Source: Butyrivibrio sp. UBA3740 (GTDB lineage: Bacteria > Bacillota > Clostridia > Lachnospirales > Lachnospiraceae). From it: a DNA stretch of 45,057 bases. Positions 1-8,770 of the stretch are shown one piece after another; the first letter of the stretch is position 1, and each line of letters opens with the position of its first letter. The position numbers were made by a program, and so were the translations under genes. Location of the stretch: positions 1-45,057 of the forward strand of contig DFGW01000166.1 in NCBI GenBank assembly GCA_002372465.1, read 5' to 3'. The notes under the pieces are model-generated. The model had not been told where the DNA came from. It worked only from the letters and a program-made list of their open reading frames with translations, and ran no database searches.

Positions 1-72
1 GTGAAAGTATTTAAAAAAATATATGATCTGACGCCCTCAGAATATAGAAAAACGCGTATAGTAAGCCTATGA
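1..72 (+). CDS. AraC-family transcriptional regulator, C-terminal fragment
   Basis: The first 72 bases read as an open frame ending in TGA. The peptide ends with a phenylalanine-lysine-lysine, a tyrosine, then TPSEYRKTR. This is the typical end of the second helix-turn-helix of AraC/XylS regulators, where family members usually read FKKxxGxTPSEYR. The rest of the gene lies left of the window, so the GTG at base 1 is not a start. The ligand and target cannot be told from 23 residues. The call rests only on the C-terminal signature. Confidence 0.7.
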   Translation: MKVFKKIYDLTPSEYRKTRIVSL

Positions 73-266
73 AACACTATGCTTCTGATCGCTTCCACAT
101 TGTCTTCCCGAGGCCTTATACTCCCGTCAACATCCTCGGAAATCTCTTCATTGTCAGACTCTATCAGCTCTCAATAGTTATGGGAATAATAATCAAGAAT
201 AGGTACCCCCTGAACAATTAAATAATTTAGATAAGCCCGTCCCCTAGGTCCGTTTCTCTGCCTGGC

Positions 267-1751
267 CTATTCTCTGCCAGCCTTCAACTTTTCTGCATCA
301 TCATTAAGATCCTGCACGAGCAGATTTATCTTCTCCACAATTCCCTGATTCTGTCTGCTGGCTTCATAAGTTCCGGTTGCGTGTGCCGTAACTTCCTGGG
401 TAACTGCCGAAGCAGTCTGTATGCTGTTTACGATGCCTTCGTTTGCAGCAGAGAGCTTTCCAACAATGCTATCAAGATCCGCGGTATGTGTTTTGATGAT
501 TTCCACAGTTTCTGAAATCTGTGCAAAGCTTTCAGCAGTGTCTGCAGCGCATTTGCTCTCTTCCTCACCGGCAACTAAAAGCTTTTCTATGGTTTCAACC
601 ATATTGCTTACCTGATCCACTACTCCGCCAATAAGCTTTGTGATATTATCGGTTGCCTCAGTGGTCTGCCCGGCCAGGTTGGAAATCTCGGATGCAACAA
701 CTGCAAAGCCTTTTCCTGCTTCGCCTGCTCTGGCAGCTTCGATTGATGCATTCAGTGCAAGGAGTCTTGTCTGAGATGCGATATTAGTGATGATATCCGT
801 GATGGAGTTCATCTCTTCCGTTGTTTTCTGGAAGGTATCAAGGGCCTGTTTTACATCTTTTCCGGCAGAATCTACTTCCTGGGTAAGGCTCGTCATTCTG
901 CTGATGTTATTTTGTCCGTTTCCGACAGCTTCTGCTGCAACGCTGACATTCTTCGTGATCACGTCTGAAGAACTTTCCACATTTCCTATATGGCTTGAAA
1001 TCTCATTGGTCTGCTTAAGCTGATCCTGTGCAGCATTGGCGGACTCGTTCGTCCCCTGAGTAACCTGTTCCATTGAATCAATGGTAGAACCTATGGAATC
1101 TTGGAGGGTCTGCATTTCTGTTGCGAGATCCGAGGCAGTATTTGTCACCTTGTCGGACACATTCAGAATGCTCTGCAAAAGAGAATTCGTGTGATCGTTG
1201 ATCTTTTGAAATTCCTCTGTACGTCTTATCTGGAATGCATGATTGGTCTTGCTTACCAGGAAAAGATAGATTGTTATCATCACCATAACAAGGCCTTGGA
1301 TCTCAGCTGTAGCGGAATTTTCAATAACACCGCTCCTAAGCTCAAGTATGATCGCTATGATATTCACGATCACAACTCCAACTCCTATAATCGTAGTGTA
1401 TCTGACGTCATCATAAAGCGAAATGATGATGAGCATAGGAATAACGTATGTGAAAACAAGAAGATTAGATGTCGTCATAAGTACGAAGGTGTACATGATG
1501 GCATATCCGACACCAACAATGTGCTTAACAAGTGTTGTGTCATTTTTCTTGGCATAAGAAGCCCATCCCAGGACATTTGGTATCACGTTCAGGATAATAA
1601 CAATGACTACATAACCTACACTACGGGTGTGCTTTACTATTTCCAGAAGATAAGCCAGGGAAATGATGGAACACAGTGCAGTCATCGCCTGCAAAGCTCT
1701 TTTGTTCGCAGTTGCAAGTTCATAATCAAAAGCAGAATTGTTGTCGTTCAT
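267..1751 (-). CDS. Methyl-accepting chemotaxis protein with membrane-embedded N-terminus
   Basis: A 494-residue chemoreceptor that should signal to CheA/CheW. Residues about 20-170 form roughly six hydrophobic segments with short loops, so there is no extracellular Cache or four-helix sensor and sensing may occur in or near the membrane. No clear HAMP domain is visible. Residues 190-490 are a long coiled coil rich in A, S, T and Q. The conserved hairpin tip lies at about 325-350 ([20 protein letters not shown]). The usual asparagine before LLALNA is arginine here (R329). The start is supported by AAGGAG about 8 bases upstream. It is divergent from the amino-acid ABC importer. The receptor at 35424-36884 has the same layout. 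Confidence 0.93.
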   Translation of the reverse strand: MNDNNSAFDYELATANKRALQAMTALCSIISLAYLLEIVKHTRSVGYVVIVIILNVIPNVLGWASYAKKNDTTLVKHIVGVGYAIMYTFVLMTTSNLLVFTYVIPMLIIISLYDDVRYTTIIGVGVVIVNIIAIILELRSGVIENSATAEIQGLVMVMITIYLFLVSKTNHAFQIRRTEEFQKINDHTNSLLQSILNVSDKVTNTASDLATEMQTLQDSIGSTIDSMEQVTQGTNESANAAQDQLKQTNEISSHIGNVESSSDVITKNVSVAAEAVGNGQNNISRMTSLTQEVDSAGKDVKQALDTFQKTTEEMNSITDIITNIASQTRLLALNASIEAARAGEAGKGFAVVASEISNLAGQTTEATDNITKLIGGVVDQVSNMVETIEKLLVAGEEESKCAADTAESFAQISETVEIIKTHTADLDSIVGKLSAANEGIVNSIQTASAVTQEVTAHATGTYEASRQNQGIVEKINLLVQDLNDDAEKLKAGRE

Positions 1752-1907
1752 AATGAAGGCTCCTTTTCGTTATTTTGATAAAAAAATTACATCTGGACCT
1801 ACAATTATTTAACCATATATCATTATGTCTGTCTCTCTTTTTATCTTTAAACGGATCTGCAAAATGGACCACTAACCCCGTCCCAATGTCCACCCCATAT
1901 CTTCTAC

Positions 1908-1936
1908 TTGATATTTTTTATCTACTCTGCTATATT
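1908..1936 (+). promoter_or_regulatory. Candidate sigma-A promoter of the amino-acid ABC operon
   Basis: TTGATA at 1908-1913 and TATATT at 1931-1936 are separated by 17 bases in an AT-rich region, about 50 bases before the lipoprotein start at 1987. The ribosome binding site AGGAGG lies at 1976-1981. The match is good by eye, but no start site has been mapped. Confidence 0.55.
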
Positions 1937-1986
1937 ATACATAAATCTGTATAAATATACAAAAACATGCATAAGAGGAGGACAAT

Positions 1987-2760
1987 ATGAAAAAGAATAT
2001 TTTGGCAGCTGCTCTGGCAGCAATGGTAACAGTAACAGCACTGGCAGGATGCGGAAGTGCAGCATCTGATTCAGGTAATTCAGGAAGCACAGGCAAGACA
2101 CTTACAGTCGGAACAAATGCAGCTTTCCCACCTTTCGAGTATGTCGGTGATGACGGAAATCCGGACGGCTTTGATATCGCACTTATTAAGGCTATCGGCG
2201 AGAAGGCAGGTTATGAGGTTCAGATCCAGGATATGGAATTTGATTCTCTGGTATCTTCCATCGGAAACAAGATCGATGTTGCCATCGCCGGTATGACAGT
2301 AACTGAAGAGCGTAAGAACATGGTAGATTTCTCCGAGCCTTACTACGAGGCAGTTCAGAACGTTCTTGTTGCAAAAGGATCAGACATCGCTACTGCTGCT
2401 GACCTTGAAGGCAAGAAGATCGGTGTTCAGCTTGGAACAACAGGTGAGTTCATCGCAGACGAGATTCCAGGCGCAGAGGTTTCAGCCTACAACAAGGCAG
2501 TTGATGCTGTAAACGATCTTAATAACGGTCGTGTTGACTGCGTTATCGTAGATAAGAACCCAGCAGAGGTATTTGGCGCACAGTTCTCTGACAAGGTAGA
2601 TGTCCTTGGCGGTGAGCAGTTTGATTTCGAGCCTGAGAACTACGCTATTGCACTTCCTAAGGGAGACACAGAGCTTGCAGAGAAGATCAATTCTGCATTA
2701 AAAGAGCTTAAGGCAGACGGAACCTATGACAGTCTCGTTTCAAAATACATCGAGGAGTGA
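1987..2760 (+). CDS. Polar amino-acid ABC transporter substrate-binding lipoprotein
   Basis: A 257-residue extracellular binding protein that delivers an amino acid to the permease encoded next. Residues 1-22 are a lipoprotein signal ending in LAGC, with C22 as the lipidated cysteine, followed by a Ser/Gly-rich tether. The body has the family 3 binding-protein pattern: TVGTNAAFPPFEY near the start, GFDIALIKAIGEKAGY, then DVAIAGMTVTEERKNMVDFSEPYY. The ligand could be glutamine, cystine, arginine or another polar amino acid; sequence reading alone does not settle it. AGGAGG lies 5 bases before the ATG. It is the first gene of a three-gene operon. Confidence 0.94.
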   Translation: MKKNILAAALAAMVTVTALAGCGSAASDSGNSGSTGKTLTVGTNAAFPPFEYVGDDGNPDGFDIALIKAIGEKAGYEVQIQDMEFDSLVSSIGNKIDVAIAGMTVTEERKNMVDFSEPYYEAVQNVLVAKGSDIATAADLEGKKIGVQLGTTGEFIADEIPGAEVSAYNKAVDAVNDLNNGRVDCVIVDKNPAEVFGAQFSDKVDVLGGEQFDFEPENYAIALPKGDTELAEKINSALKELKADGTYDSLVSKYIEE

Positions 2761-2770
2761 TCAAAAGTAA

Positions 2771-3457
2771 ATGACTTTAAATGAACGTTTTGTTGCAGCT
2801 TTTATAACCGGTGATCGCTGGAAGCTATATCTTTCAGGTCTTGGGATTACCCTTGAGATTGCGCTTTTTGCAGGAATCCTTGGAATCCTGATCGGCACAA
2901 TCACAGCCCTTATGAAGCTGTCCACCACTGAGGACGGAAAGCCCACACTTCTTAATTACATAGCCACCATTTACGTGGATATAATAAGGGGAACACCCAG
3001 TGTACTGCAGCTCCTTATCATGTGGTTCATTATCATGGCATCCTCCAATAACGGAATCCTGGTTGCTTCCCTTTCCTTTGGAATCAACTCGGGAGCCTAT
3101 GTTTCGGAGATCGTCAGAGGTGGAATCCTGGCTGTGGACAAGGGTCAGATGGAAGCAGGAAGAAGCCTTGGTCTTTCCAAGGTTAAGACCATGCGATACA
3201 TAGTTCTGCCCCAGGCCATCAAGAACGTCATCCCGCCCCTTGGCAACGAATTCATCACTCTGATAAAAGAGACAGCCATCGTGGGATACGTTAGTCTTGC
3301 AGACCTTACCCGTGTCGCCAATCAGATAGCATCAAGGACCTATGATGCCTTCATGCCTCTTATCGGCGCAGCTGTAATCTACTTCATCATCATCAAGATA
3401 CTGACAATACTGCTTAATAAGCTGGAAAGGAGGATGCGCAAGAGTGATAGACGTTAA
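2771..3457 (+). CDS. Polar amino-acid ABC transporter permease
   Basis: A 228-residue inner-membrane permease of the HisMQ type, probably acting as a homodimer because only one permease gene is present. It has about five membrane helices. The cytoplasmic EAA loop that contacts the ATPase is clear: [10 protein letters not shown], then [10 protein letters not shown], then [16 protein letters not shown]. The gene starts 10 bases after the binding-protein stop and overlaps the ATPase start by 14 bases, which suggests coupled translation. Substrate choice is set by the binding protein. Confidence 0.94.
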   Translation: MTLNERFVAAFITGDRWKLYLSGLGITLEIALFAGILGILIGTITALMKLSTTEDGKPTLLNYIATIYVDIIRGTPSVLQLLIMWFIIMASSNNGILVASLSFGINSGAYVSEIVRGGILAVDKGQMEAGRSLGLSKVKTMRYIVLPQAIKNVIPPLGNEFITLIKETAIVGYVSLADLTRVANQIASRTYDAFMPLIGAAVIYFIIIKILTILLNKLERRMRKSDRR

Positions 3458-4181
3458 GAATCTGCACAAAGAATTTAAAGATCCTGACGGAACCGTAACT
3501 CAGGTCCTCTCCGGCATCAATTACAAGGTTGAAAAGGGCGAAAAGATCGTTATCGTTGGACCGTCAGGTTCAGGAAAAAGTACCTTCCTTAGATGTCTTA
3601 ACCTCTTAGAGCGCCCCACTTCCGGGCAGATATTCTTCGACGGCGAAGACATCACAGCCCCCAAGGTCAACATCAATAAGGTCAGAGCCCGCATGGGAAT
3701 GGTGTTCCAGAACTTCAATCTCTTCAACAACCTTACGGTCATGAACAACATCATCTTAGCTCCTGTAAAGCTCGGTATCATGAGTGAAACAGAAGCAAAA
3801 GATAAGGCGACCATGCTTCTTAAAAGAGTAAATCTTCTGGATAAGGCAAATGTGTATCCTGCATCTCTCTCCGGAGGTCAGAAGCAGCGAATTGCCATTG
3901 TCAGATCCCTTTGCATGAACCCTGAGGTAATGCTCTTTGACGAGCCCACTTCTGCTCTTGACCCTGAAATGGTCGGCGAAGTTTTAGATGTTATGAAGCA
4001 GCTTGCTGAAGAGATGATGACCATGGTGGTAGTAACCCACGAGATGGGTTTTGCACGTGAAGTTGCGACAAAAGTTCTTTTCATGGATGAAGGAAACATC
4101 CTTGAAGAAAACACTCCGAAGGAATTCTTCGAGAATCCCCAGAGCAAACGTCTTCAGGACTTCTTATCCAAAGTTCTTTAA
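3444..4181 (+). CDS. Polar amino-acid ABC transporter ATP-binding protein
   Basis: The 245-residue ATPase that powers the importer. It has Walker [10 protein letters not shown] (39-47), a Q-loop at MVFQNFNLF, signature LSGGQ, Walker [14 protein letters not shown] and the switch histidine in VVVTHEM. Length and motifs match GlnQ/HisP-type ATPases. The start codon is GTG, inside the end of the permease gene, with AAAGGAGG at 3426-3433 upstream. The gene is last in the operon and is followed at once by a strong terminator. Confidence 0.95.
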   Translation: MIDVKNLHKEFKDPDGTVTQVLSGINYKVEKGEKIVIVGPSGSGKSTFLRCLNLLERPTSGQIFFDGEDITAPKVNINKVRARMGMVFQNFNLFNNLTVMNNIILAPVKLGIMSETEAKDKATMLLKRVNLLDKANVYPASLSGGQKQRIAIVRSLCMNPEVMLFDEPTSALDPEMVGEVLDVMKQLAEEMMTMVVVTHEMGFAREVATKVLFMDEGNILEENTPKEFFENPQSKRLQDFLSKVL

Positions 4182-4200
4182 AGGCACGATAAAAAAATAT

Positions 4201-4236
4201 AAGGCCGGTCCCCCGAAAAGGGAGATCGGCCTTTTT
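4201..4236. terminator. Bidirectional terminator between convergent operons
   Basis: A GC-rich stem (AAGGCCGGTC paired with GATCGGCCTT, with one G-U pair and a small internal mismatch) is followed by TTTTTT on the plus strand. On the minus strand it is followed by a T-rich run. It sits 20 bases after the ATPase stop and just beyond the stop of the minus-strand ABC-2 permease, so it can serve both. Confidence 0.85.
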
Positions 4237-4241
4237 TCGTA

Positions 4242-5843
4242 TCAGGTTTTTTCTGCCAGAGCCAGTGCCCTGAAGTAGCTGATAAGAGCAAGCAAAAGCG
4301 CTATCAGCATAAAGACAAATGTCAGCAAAATGTGATCCATCTTAGTTCCAAGGAATACCACCAGCACGGTAAGTCCCATCACCACGAACATGTTTGGAAG
4401 CATATATACGGCAACAGCCGCTCCCTGCTTGACCACCTCCACTTCATTCTCCCAGTCAAGGCGCATATGCTTAATTCCGCAAACACACCCATAGGCTGAA
4501 GAAAATCCGCAAAGAATAAATCCCATAAGCAGGTAAAGAACTGTCTCCAGCACCGAAGTCCTTGCGGAGAAGCAAAAGCAAAGTGTTGCAAAAGCCATGA
4601 AGGGAACCGTGGCATACATGTTAAAGAGCATCTTCCCCTGATAAAGAGATTTCTTTGTGATTGGAAGGCTCTGAACTATCCAGTAGTTCTTTCCCTCAAG
4701 GGACGGAGTAAACGCCGTAGTAGCCACCATTCCGATCAGGAAATATACAATGAAAGGAATGGCGGGGCGAAGTATCCCGGGGTCAAAGGGTGCATCCTGA
4801 GTCACTATAGCCACCAGCTTATCAAAGCCTATAAAGAGTGTGAAGATGCCAAGTAGCAGTGCCAGAAGCTCTCCCATCAGCCCGTTAACGGTACAGGTTG
4901 TTGAAGCAATGATCCTCTTAAATTCCTTATAGGCCAAGGCCCGAACCACACTCCTCTTCTTCTGCCCTGTCATCTTGTACTTCCTGGCAGCTGCATGATT
5001 TTTAAGAGCTGAGTTGATATTCCTATAGGACCGTCCCACCACGCGGAACAGCACTGTGAATAGAAGCGCGCTTACAGCGATCAGCAAAAGAGCTGTCAGA
5101 ACATTTTCCTTTGTTATGGCATCGGAAAACCATCCTGCGGGGAAGTATATTCTTCCGACCTTTTCCGTTATCTCAGAAGTCTTTTCCAGTGTAGCCTGAA
5201 CCTTATCATCCTTGAAAACCGCATCAATGATATAACGCAGTGAGAAGCAAAAGATCACAAAGATGAAGGTAAGTATGGTCTGAACAATGTTGGTCTTCCT
5301 GAAGCCCGCGCTGGCCCTGGCAATCAGAAAGCCCAGGAACGAAGCAAACAGCATCGGAATAACAGGAAGGACAAAAGACAGGACGATCCACATCAGATAG
5401 ATGGGTATGGAAGGCCTGGCAAAGATTCCGTAGCCAACCATCATGGCAAGGGATATGGAAAGGTACCAGGGAAGGCTCTTTATATACATATACAGGAATT
5501 TACATCCTGCAACGCTGCTACTCTCAAAGGGAAGTGACATAAGCATGTCATATTCCTTGAAATTAAAAAGGTATCCGTTCGTCTTGAAGAAGGTGAACAT
5601 GAAGGCAATGCTGCTGACGATCAAGGCGCACATAACCGGCGCCGAATCTATCATCCCGGCACCCCCGTAGCCAAAGCACATCATCATGCTGTAGATCATT
5701 ATCATGGCATAGATGATACAGGCGCCGATTGTACTTCCAACTATCTTTTTCTTCTTCTTTTTGTCGGTGGTATTTCTATAAATATTCTTCTGACTGGTGG
5801 ATAACAAAAGAGTCTTCAAAAGAAGGAGATTCTTATTTTTCAT
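4242..5843 (-). CDS. ABC-2 type exporter permease
   Basis: A 533-residue integral membrane protein with about ten to twelve hydrophobic segments in two halves, separated by a basic cytoplasmic region around residues 280-310. The N-terminus is basic (several lysines at about 28-33) before the first helix. It overlaps the ATPase gene by 11 bases, so the two almost certainly form one exporter. The substrate is unknown. The family includes exporters of peptides, lipids and polysaccharides, and the nearby CPBP protease hints at a peptide. This is the last gene of its operon, ending at a shared terminator. Confidence 0.85.
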   Translation of the reverse strand: MKNKNLLLLKTLLLSTSQKNIYRNTTDKKKKKKIVGSTIGACIIYAMIMIYSMMMCFGYGGAGMIDSAPVMCALIVSSIAFMFTFFKTNGYLFNFKEYDMLMSLPFESSSVAGCKFLYMYIKSLPWYLSISLAMMVGYGIFARPSIPIYLMWIVLSFVLPVIPMLFASFLGFLIARASAGFRKTNIVQTILTFIFVIFCFSLRYIIDAVFKDDKVQATLEKTSEITEKVGRIYFPAGWFSDAITKENVLTALLLIAVSALLFTVLFRVVGRSYRNINSALKNHAAARKYKMTGQKKRSVVRALAYKEFKRIIASTTCTVNGLMGELLALLLGIFTLFIGFDKLVAIVTQDAPFDPGILRPAIPFIVYFLIGMVATTAFTPSLEGKNYWIVQSLPITKKSLYQGKMLFNMYATVPFMAFATLCFCFSARTSVLETVLYLLMGFILCGFSSAYGCVCGIKHMRLDWENEVEVVKQGAAVAVYMLPNMFVVMGLTVLVVFLGTKMDHILLTFVFMLIALLLALISYFRALALAEKT

Positions 5844-6603
5844 TGTCCGCCTCCGGGCCTTCCGCCCCTGTACTATCTGTATCCAGGCCTTCAGATTGAA
5901 GGAAGGCCTCCTCCAGGGAGTGACCTTCAGTAAGCTCCTCCATGGTCCCTGAGGCTATGATCTTTCCCTGCTTGATGATGGCCACTTTGTTACAGAGTTT
6001 TTCTGCCACATCAAGAACGTGGGTTGAAAAGAAAATAGCCGTGCCCTTCTTGCACATCTCATGCATGATCTCCTTCAGCACAAAGGAAGCCTTAGGATCA
6101 AGTCCTACAAAGGGCTCATCAAGAACAAGCAGCTTTGGTTCATGAATCAGAGCCGAAATAATGGCAACCTTCTGCTTCATTCCATGGGAGTAGGAGCTGA
6201 TCAGATCTCCGAGTGCATCAGTGATCTCGAAGGTATCAGCATATTTTTTTATCTTCTCCTGCCTCTCTGACTCACCGATATCAAATACATCTGCAACAAA
6301 GTTCAGATACTGTATTCCTGTAAGGTTCTCATACAGGTCCGGATTATCCGGGATATAGGCAGTAATCCTTTTGCATTCCATAGGCTCTGACTTAACGGAA
6401 TGACCGTCTATTAAGATCTCTCCCTCAGTAAAATCCAGAACGCCAACCACCGCACGTATGGTGGTGGATTTACCGGCTCCGTTGTGGCCGATGAATCCAA
6501 AGATATCTCCACCCATGACCCGGAGACTGACATCATCTGCAGCCTTCTTGCCACCGTATGATTTTGAGTAGTTCCTGACTTCAAGCATTACATTATCCGA
6601 CAT
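5833..6603 (-). CDS. ABC exporter ATP-binding protein
   Basis: A 256-residue ATPase partner of the ABC-2 permease. It has Walker A GHNGAGKST (39-47), a Q-loop region containing AYIPDNPDLYENLTG, a signature of the form SYSHGMKQKV, Walker B LLVLDEPFVGLDP, and FFSTHVLD as the H-loop. The frame is open upstream to 6696, but the start at 6603 is preferred because AGGAAGAG lies just before it and the longer form would run far into the upstream gene. The chosen start overlaps the CPBP gene by 11 bases. The acidic C-terminal tail is variable in this family. Confidence 0.92.
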   Translation of the reverse strand: MSDNVMLEVRNYSKSYGGKKAADDVSLRVMGGDIFGFIGHNGAGKSTTIRAVVGVLDFTEGEILIDGHSVKSEPMECKRITAYIPDNPDLYENLTGIQYLNFVADVFDIGESERQEKIKKYADTFEITDALGDLISSYSHGMKQKVAIISALIHEPKLLVLDEPFVGLDPKASFVLKEIMHEMCKKGTAIFFSTHVLDVAEKLCNKVAIIKQGKIIASGTMEELTEGHSLEEAFLQSEGLDTDSTGAEGPEADNEK

Positions 6604-7687
6604 TTTCAAGCTCTTCCTTTTCCTTATTGTCCGGGTCTGTATTGTTATCCTGTCCCTTTTTCCCATTGTAGATTGGAGCCAGGATAAATACAGCAAAGAT
6701 AAGACTTCTTATAATGACCATTGGCATATCAGACCAAGCCAGTATCTGGTTCTGAAGTACGTTTACGTCTCCTCCTGTAAAAAGCACCACGAAGTTATTG
6801 TTAATAAAATGCATTATAGCTATAGTCCAGATGTTCCCGATTTTCATATATACATAGCCGAAGAATATGCTCAGGGAAATGCAGGTAGCCAGCTGGGCTA
6901 CTAATAGCTGCGGTCCTGAAGTTGTGCTGTAGAACATGAAATCAGCAGCTGTATGCCAGATTCCCCAGACAGCTCCCACAAGAACAACGCCGAGCCTGAG
7001 GCCATATTTCTTTTGCATTATGGGCTGCAGGTAATATCTCCAGCCGTACTCTTCTCCCAGGAAAGCTATGCAGGTGAAAGGGAAATTTATCATAACCAGT
7101 GCTGCATTTGCCCAGTTCATCAGGTTAAAGACCTGAGCATTAAGCAACGAAATGTCTCCCATTCCATTGCCTCTTGAAAGACTCCCTACTATCCAAGCGA
7201 TATAGGATCTAGCATGGAACAGAACCAGGAAAAGAAGAACAAGTACCAGACTGAGAACTACATGGGTCCTGCAAAGTCCCGTATTTTTTCTTTTTTCCCT
7301 GCCGCAGATCCAGAAAGCCAGATAAGCAATGGTGCTGCCTGCCAATAAAACATATTGGCTGTACAGATTCCAGTTACTCACTGCACCTGTAGGCATATCT
7401 ATCATCTCCTGATCTGCAAAAGCAGAGATAATTGCGATTACCACCATGATTGCCGATGTTGCCAGGAAAGCAATAAAGCCAACAATAGGGAGCTTCTTTT
7501 TCTTTCTGTCAAACAACAGCATACCCATAATTACGCCACAGGCCGGATAGGTCATCTGCGCATTGACAAAAGCCGTCAGGTCTTTTTCGGCTTTAAGACC
7601 AATTGCCATAAAAACAGCCATTATCGCTGTTATGCCAAATGCCACGGCTATAAAAATTATTAGTTTCCTCTTCTCAACAGTACTCAT
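6593..7687 (-). CDS. CPBP-family intramembrane metalloprotease
   Basis: A 364-residue membrane protein with about eight hydrophobic segments. Catalytic motifs of the CPBP (CAAX protease and bacteriocin-processing) family are present: EEYGWR with E212, E213 and R217, then WGIWHT with the metal-binding histidine, then FINNN. The frame opens at 7708, but AAGGAGG falls inside those extra codons, so the ATG at 7687 is the likely start. It heads a three-gene operon with an ABC ATPase and permease. Family members act in peptide maturation or self-immunity; the role here is inference, and no precursor peptide gene is visible nearby. Confidence 0.88.
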   Translation of the reverse strand: MSTVEKRKLIIFIAVAFGITAIMAVFMAIGLKAEKDLTAFVNAQMTYPACGVIMGMLLFDRKKKKLPIVGFIAFLATSAIMVVIAIISAFADQEMIDMPTGAVSNWNLYSQYVLLAGSTIAYLAFWICGREKRKNTGLCRTHVVLSLVLVLLFLVLFHARSYIAWIVGSLSRGNGMGDISLLNAQVFNLMNWANAALVMINFPFTCIAFLGEEYGWRYYLQPIMQKKYGLRLGVVLVGAVWGIWHTAADFMFYSTTSGPQLLVAQLATCISLSIFFGYVYMKIGNIWTIAIMHFINNNFVVLFTGGDVNVLQNQILAWSDMPMVIIRSLIFAVFILAPIYNGKKGQDNNTDPDNKEKEELENVG

Positions 7688-7783
7688 TTCTTCTTCCTCC
7701 TTGAACATAATCTAGCACTAAAAGAAAAAACCACCGCCCCCTACACTTATTTCAGTGGATTTTACACTGCTTTTATCCATTAA

Positions 7784-8272
7784 TCACTTGAGTATGTCTT
7801 TACCGTCCAGGATTGCCTCCCGAAGGTTGTCCTCCTTGTCATAGGCCATTTTCAGGGAAAAGAAATCCTTCCGCTCCTGAAGAAGTCTGAAGAATATCTT
7901 ATCTCCCTCCCAGAGGTTAAGGTCATAGACATCTTCCTTTTTGACAAAAGAAAACTCGCCCTCATCACAGGGCTTTGGCTCCTCTAAAGGGCATGGCGCA
8001 GTAAAAAGACTCATAAGCTCATAGTCGCCCTTATCAGAGATAAAGGTTATCATCCCCCGGTACTCAAAGTCACACAATGGGATATCGTAGCCGGTCTCTT
8101 CTAAAACCTCACGGCGTATGCACTCTTCAGGGCTCTCCAGATCCTCAAAGTGACCGCCGACGCCAATCCATTTGTCCTTATTTATATCATTTTTCTTGGA
8201 AATCCTATGGAGCATCAGATACTCATCCCCACGCTCCAGATAACAAAGAGTAGTAAGCTGAACCTCGCTCAT
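7784..8272 (-). CDS. Nudix hydrolase
   Basis: A 162-residue protein with a complete Nudix box at residues 40-62: G, five residues, E, seven residues, then REVLEETGY. This motif binds the divalent metal and cleaves nucleoside diphosphates linked to another group. The size and the position of the box fit MutT-like 8-oxo-dGTP hydrolases, but the substrate cannot be assigned by motif. The start is supported by GGGAGGA. It lies just downstream of the GH53 gene terminator, so it probably has its own weak promoter overlapping that terminator or depends on read-through. Confidence 0.92.
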   Translation of the reverse strand: MSEVQLTTLCYLERGDEYLMLHRISKKNDINKDKWIGVGGHFEDLESPEECIRREVLEETGYDIPLCDFEYRGMITFISDKGDYELMSLFTAPCPLEEPKPCDEGEFSFVKKEDVYDLNLWEGDKIFFRLLQERKDFFSLKMAYDKEDNLREAILDGKDILK

Positions 8273-8309
8273 ATTCTAAATCCTCCCAACAAATTAGATA
8301 ATAACATAA

Positions 8310-8342
8310 AAAAGCCCCCATATACAGTATATACGGGGGCTA
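8310..8342 (-). terminator. Rho-independent terminator of the GH53 gene
   Basis: On the minus strand, AGCCCCCGTATA pairs with TATATGGGGGCT and is followed by TTTTTT. It begins about 20 bases after the GH53 stop. No comparable T-run is seen on the plus strand. Confidence 0.88.
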
Positions 8343-8361
8343 AAGCTATCTGCAGTTCTTC

Positions 8362-8770
8362 TTATCTGATCAGTGCGCCGTTTTCGTCGAACCTGTAGGT
8401 CCAGAACAGGATGCGTAGCTTTCCTGTGGCCATGCGTCCGTCGGTCTTAAAGTAATAGGTTTTTCCATTTTCCTTAAGCCACTGTGCCCTGTACATTCTT
8501 CCGTCTCTTCCGAAGTAGTAGGTTGAACCGTTTGCCTCTATCCTTCCGGTCTGCATAAGACCGTTCTCATCAAAATAGTAGGTTGATAAGAGCCTTGTGA
8601 CAAAGCCTGTAGTCATGGCTCCGTTTACGCCAAAGTACCTTATTCCGTCATCGAACTTCACAAAGACTCCACGAACCAGGGTTCCGTTATTTCTGAAGTA
8701 GTAGGTCTTTCCGTCGATAACCTTAAGGCCTGTAGCATAGGATCCGTCATTTCTCTTAAAGTAGGTTGCA
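8362..8770 (-). repeat. Tandem cell-wall-binding (aromatic/glycine) repeats
   Basis: The 3' end of the GH53 gene encodes about six degenerate repeats of some 20 residues, each with the pattern aromatic-aromatic-F, a short polar turn, G, and a hydrophobic residue followed by TG. This is the pattern of CW_binding/choline-binding repeats. The copies differ enough that the DNA is not a perfect tandem array. Confidence 0.8.

Noticed and set aside
1..180. Open frame on the minus strand running off the left edge (acidic peptide with SDNEEISEDVDGS).
   Set aside because: It overlaps the clear AraC C-terminus on the other strand, has an in-frame stop just upstream at its right end, and has no start codon or ribosome binding site. 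It is probably a chance frame. The rest of 73-266 shows no convincing gene or terminator.
1101..1778. 225-codon plus-strand frame opposite the first chemoreceptor.
   Set aside because: It lies antisense to a well-supported receptor membrane domain, has odd composition rich in H, N and Y, and lacks a ribosome binding site.
1790..1860. Possible sigma-28 (flagellar-type) promoter before the first chemoreceptor.
   Set aside because: A TAAA is present, but the expected GCCGATAT-like -10 matches only about half of its positions. The other chemoreceptor genes also show no clear match.
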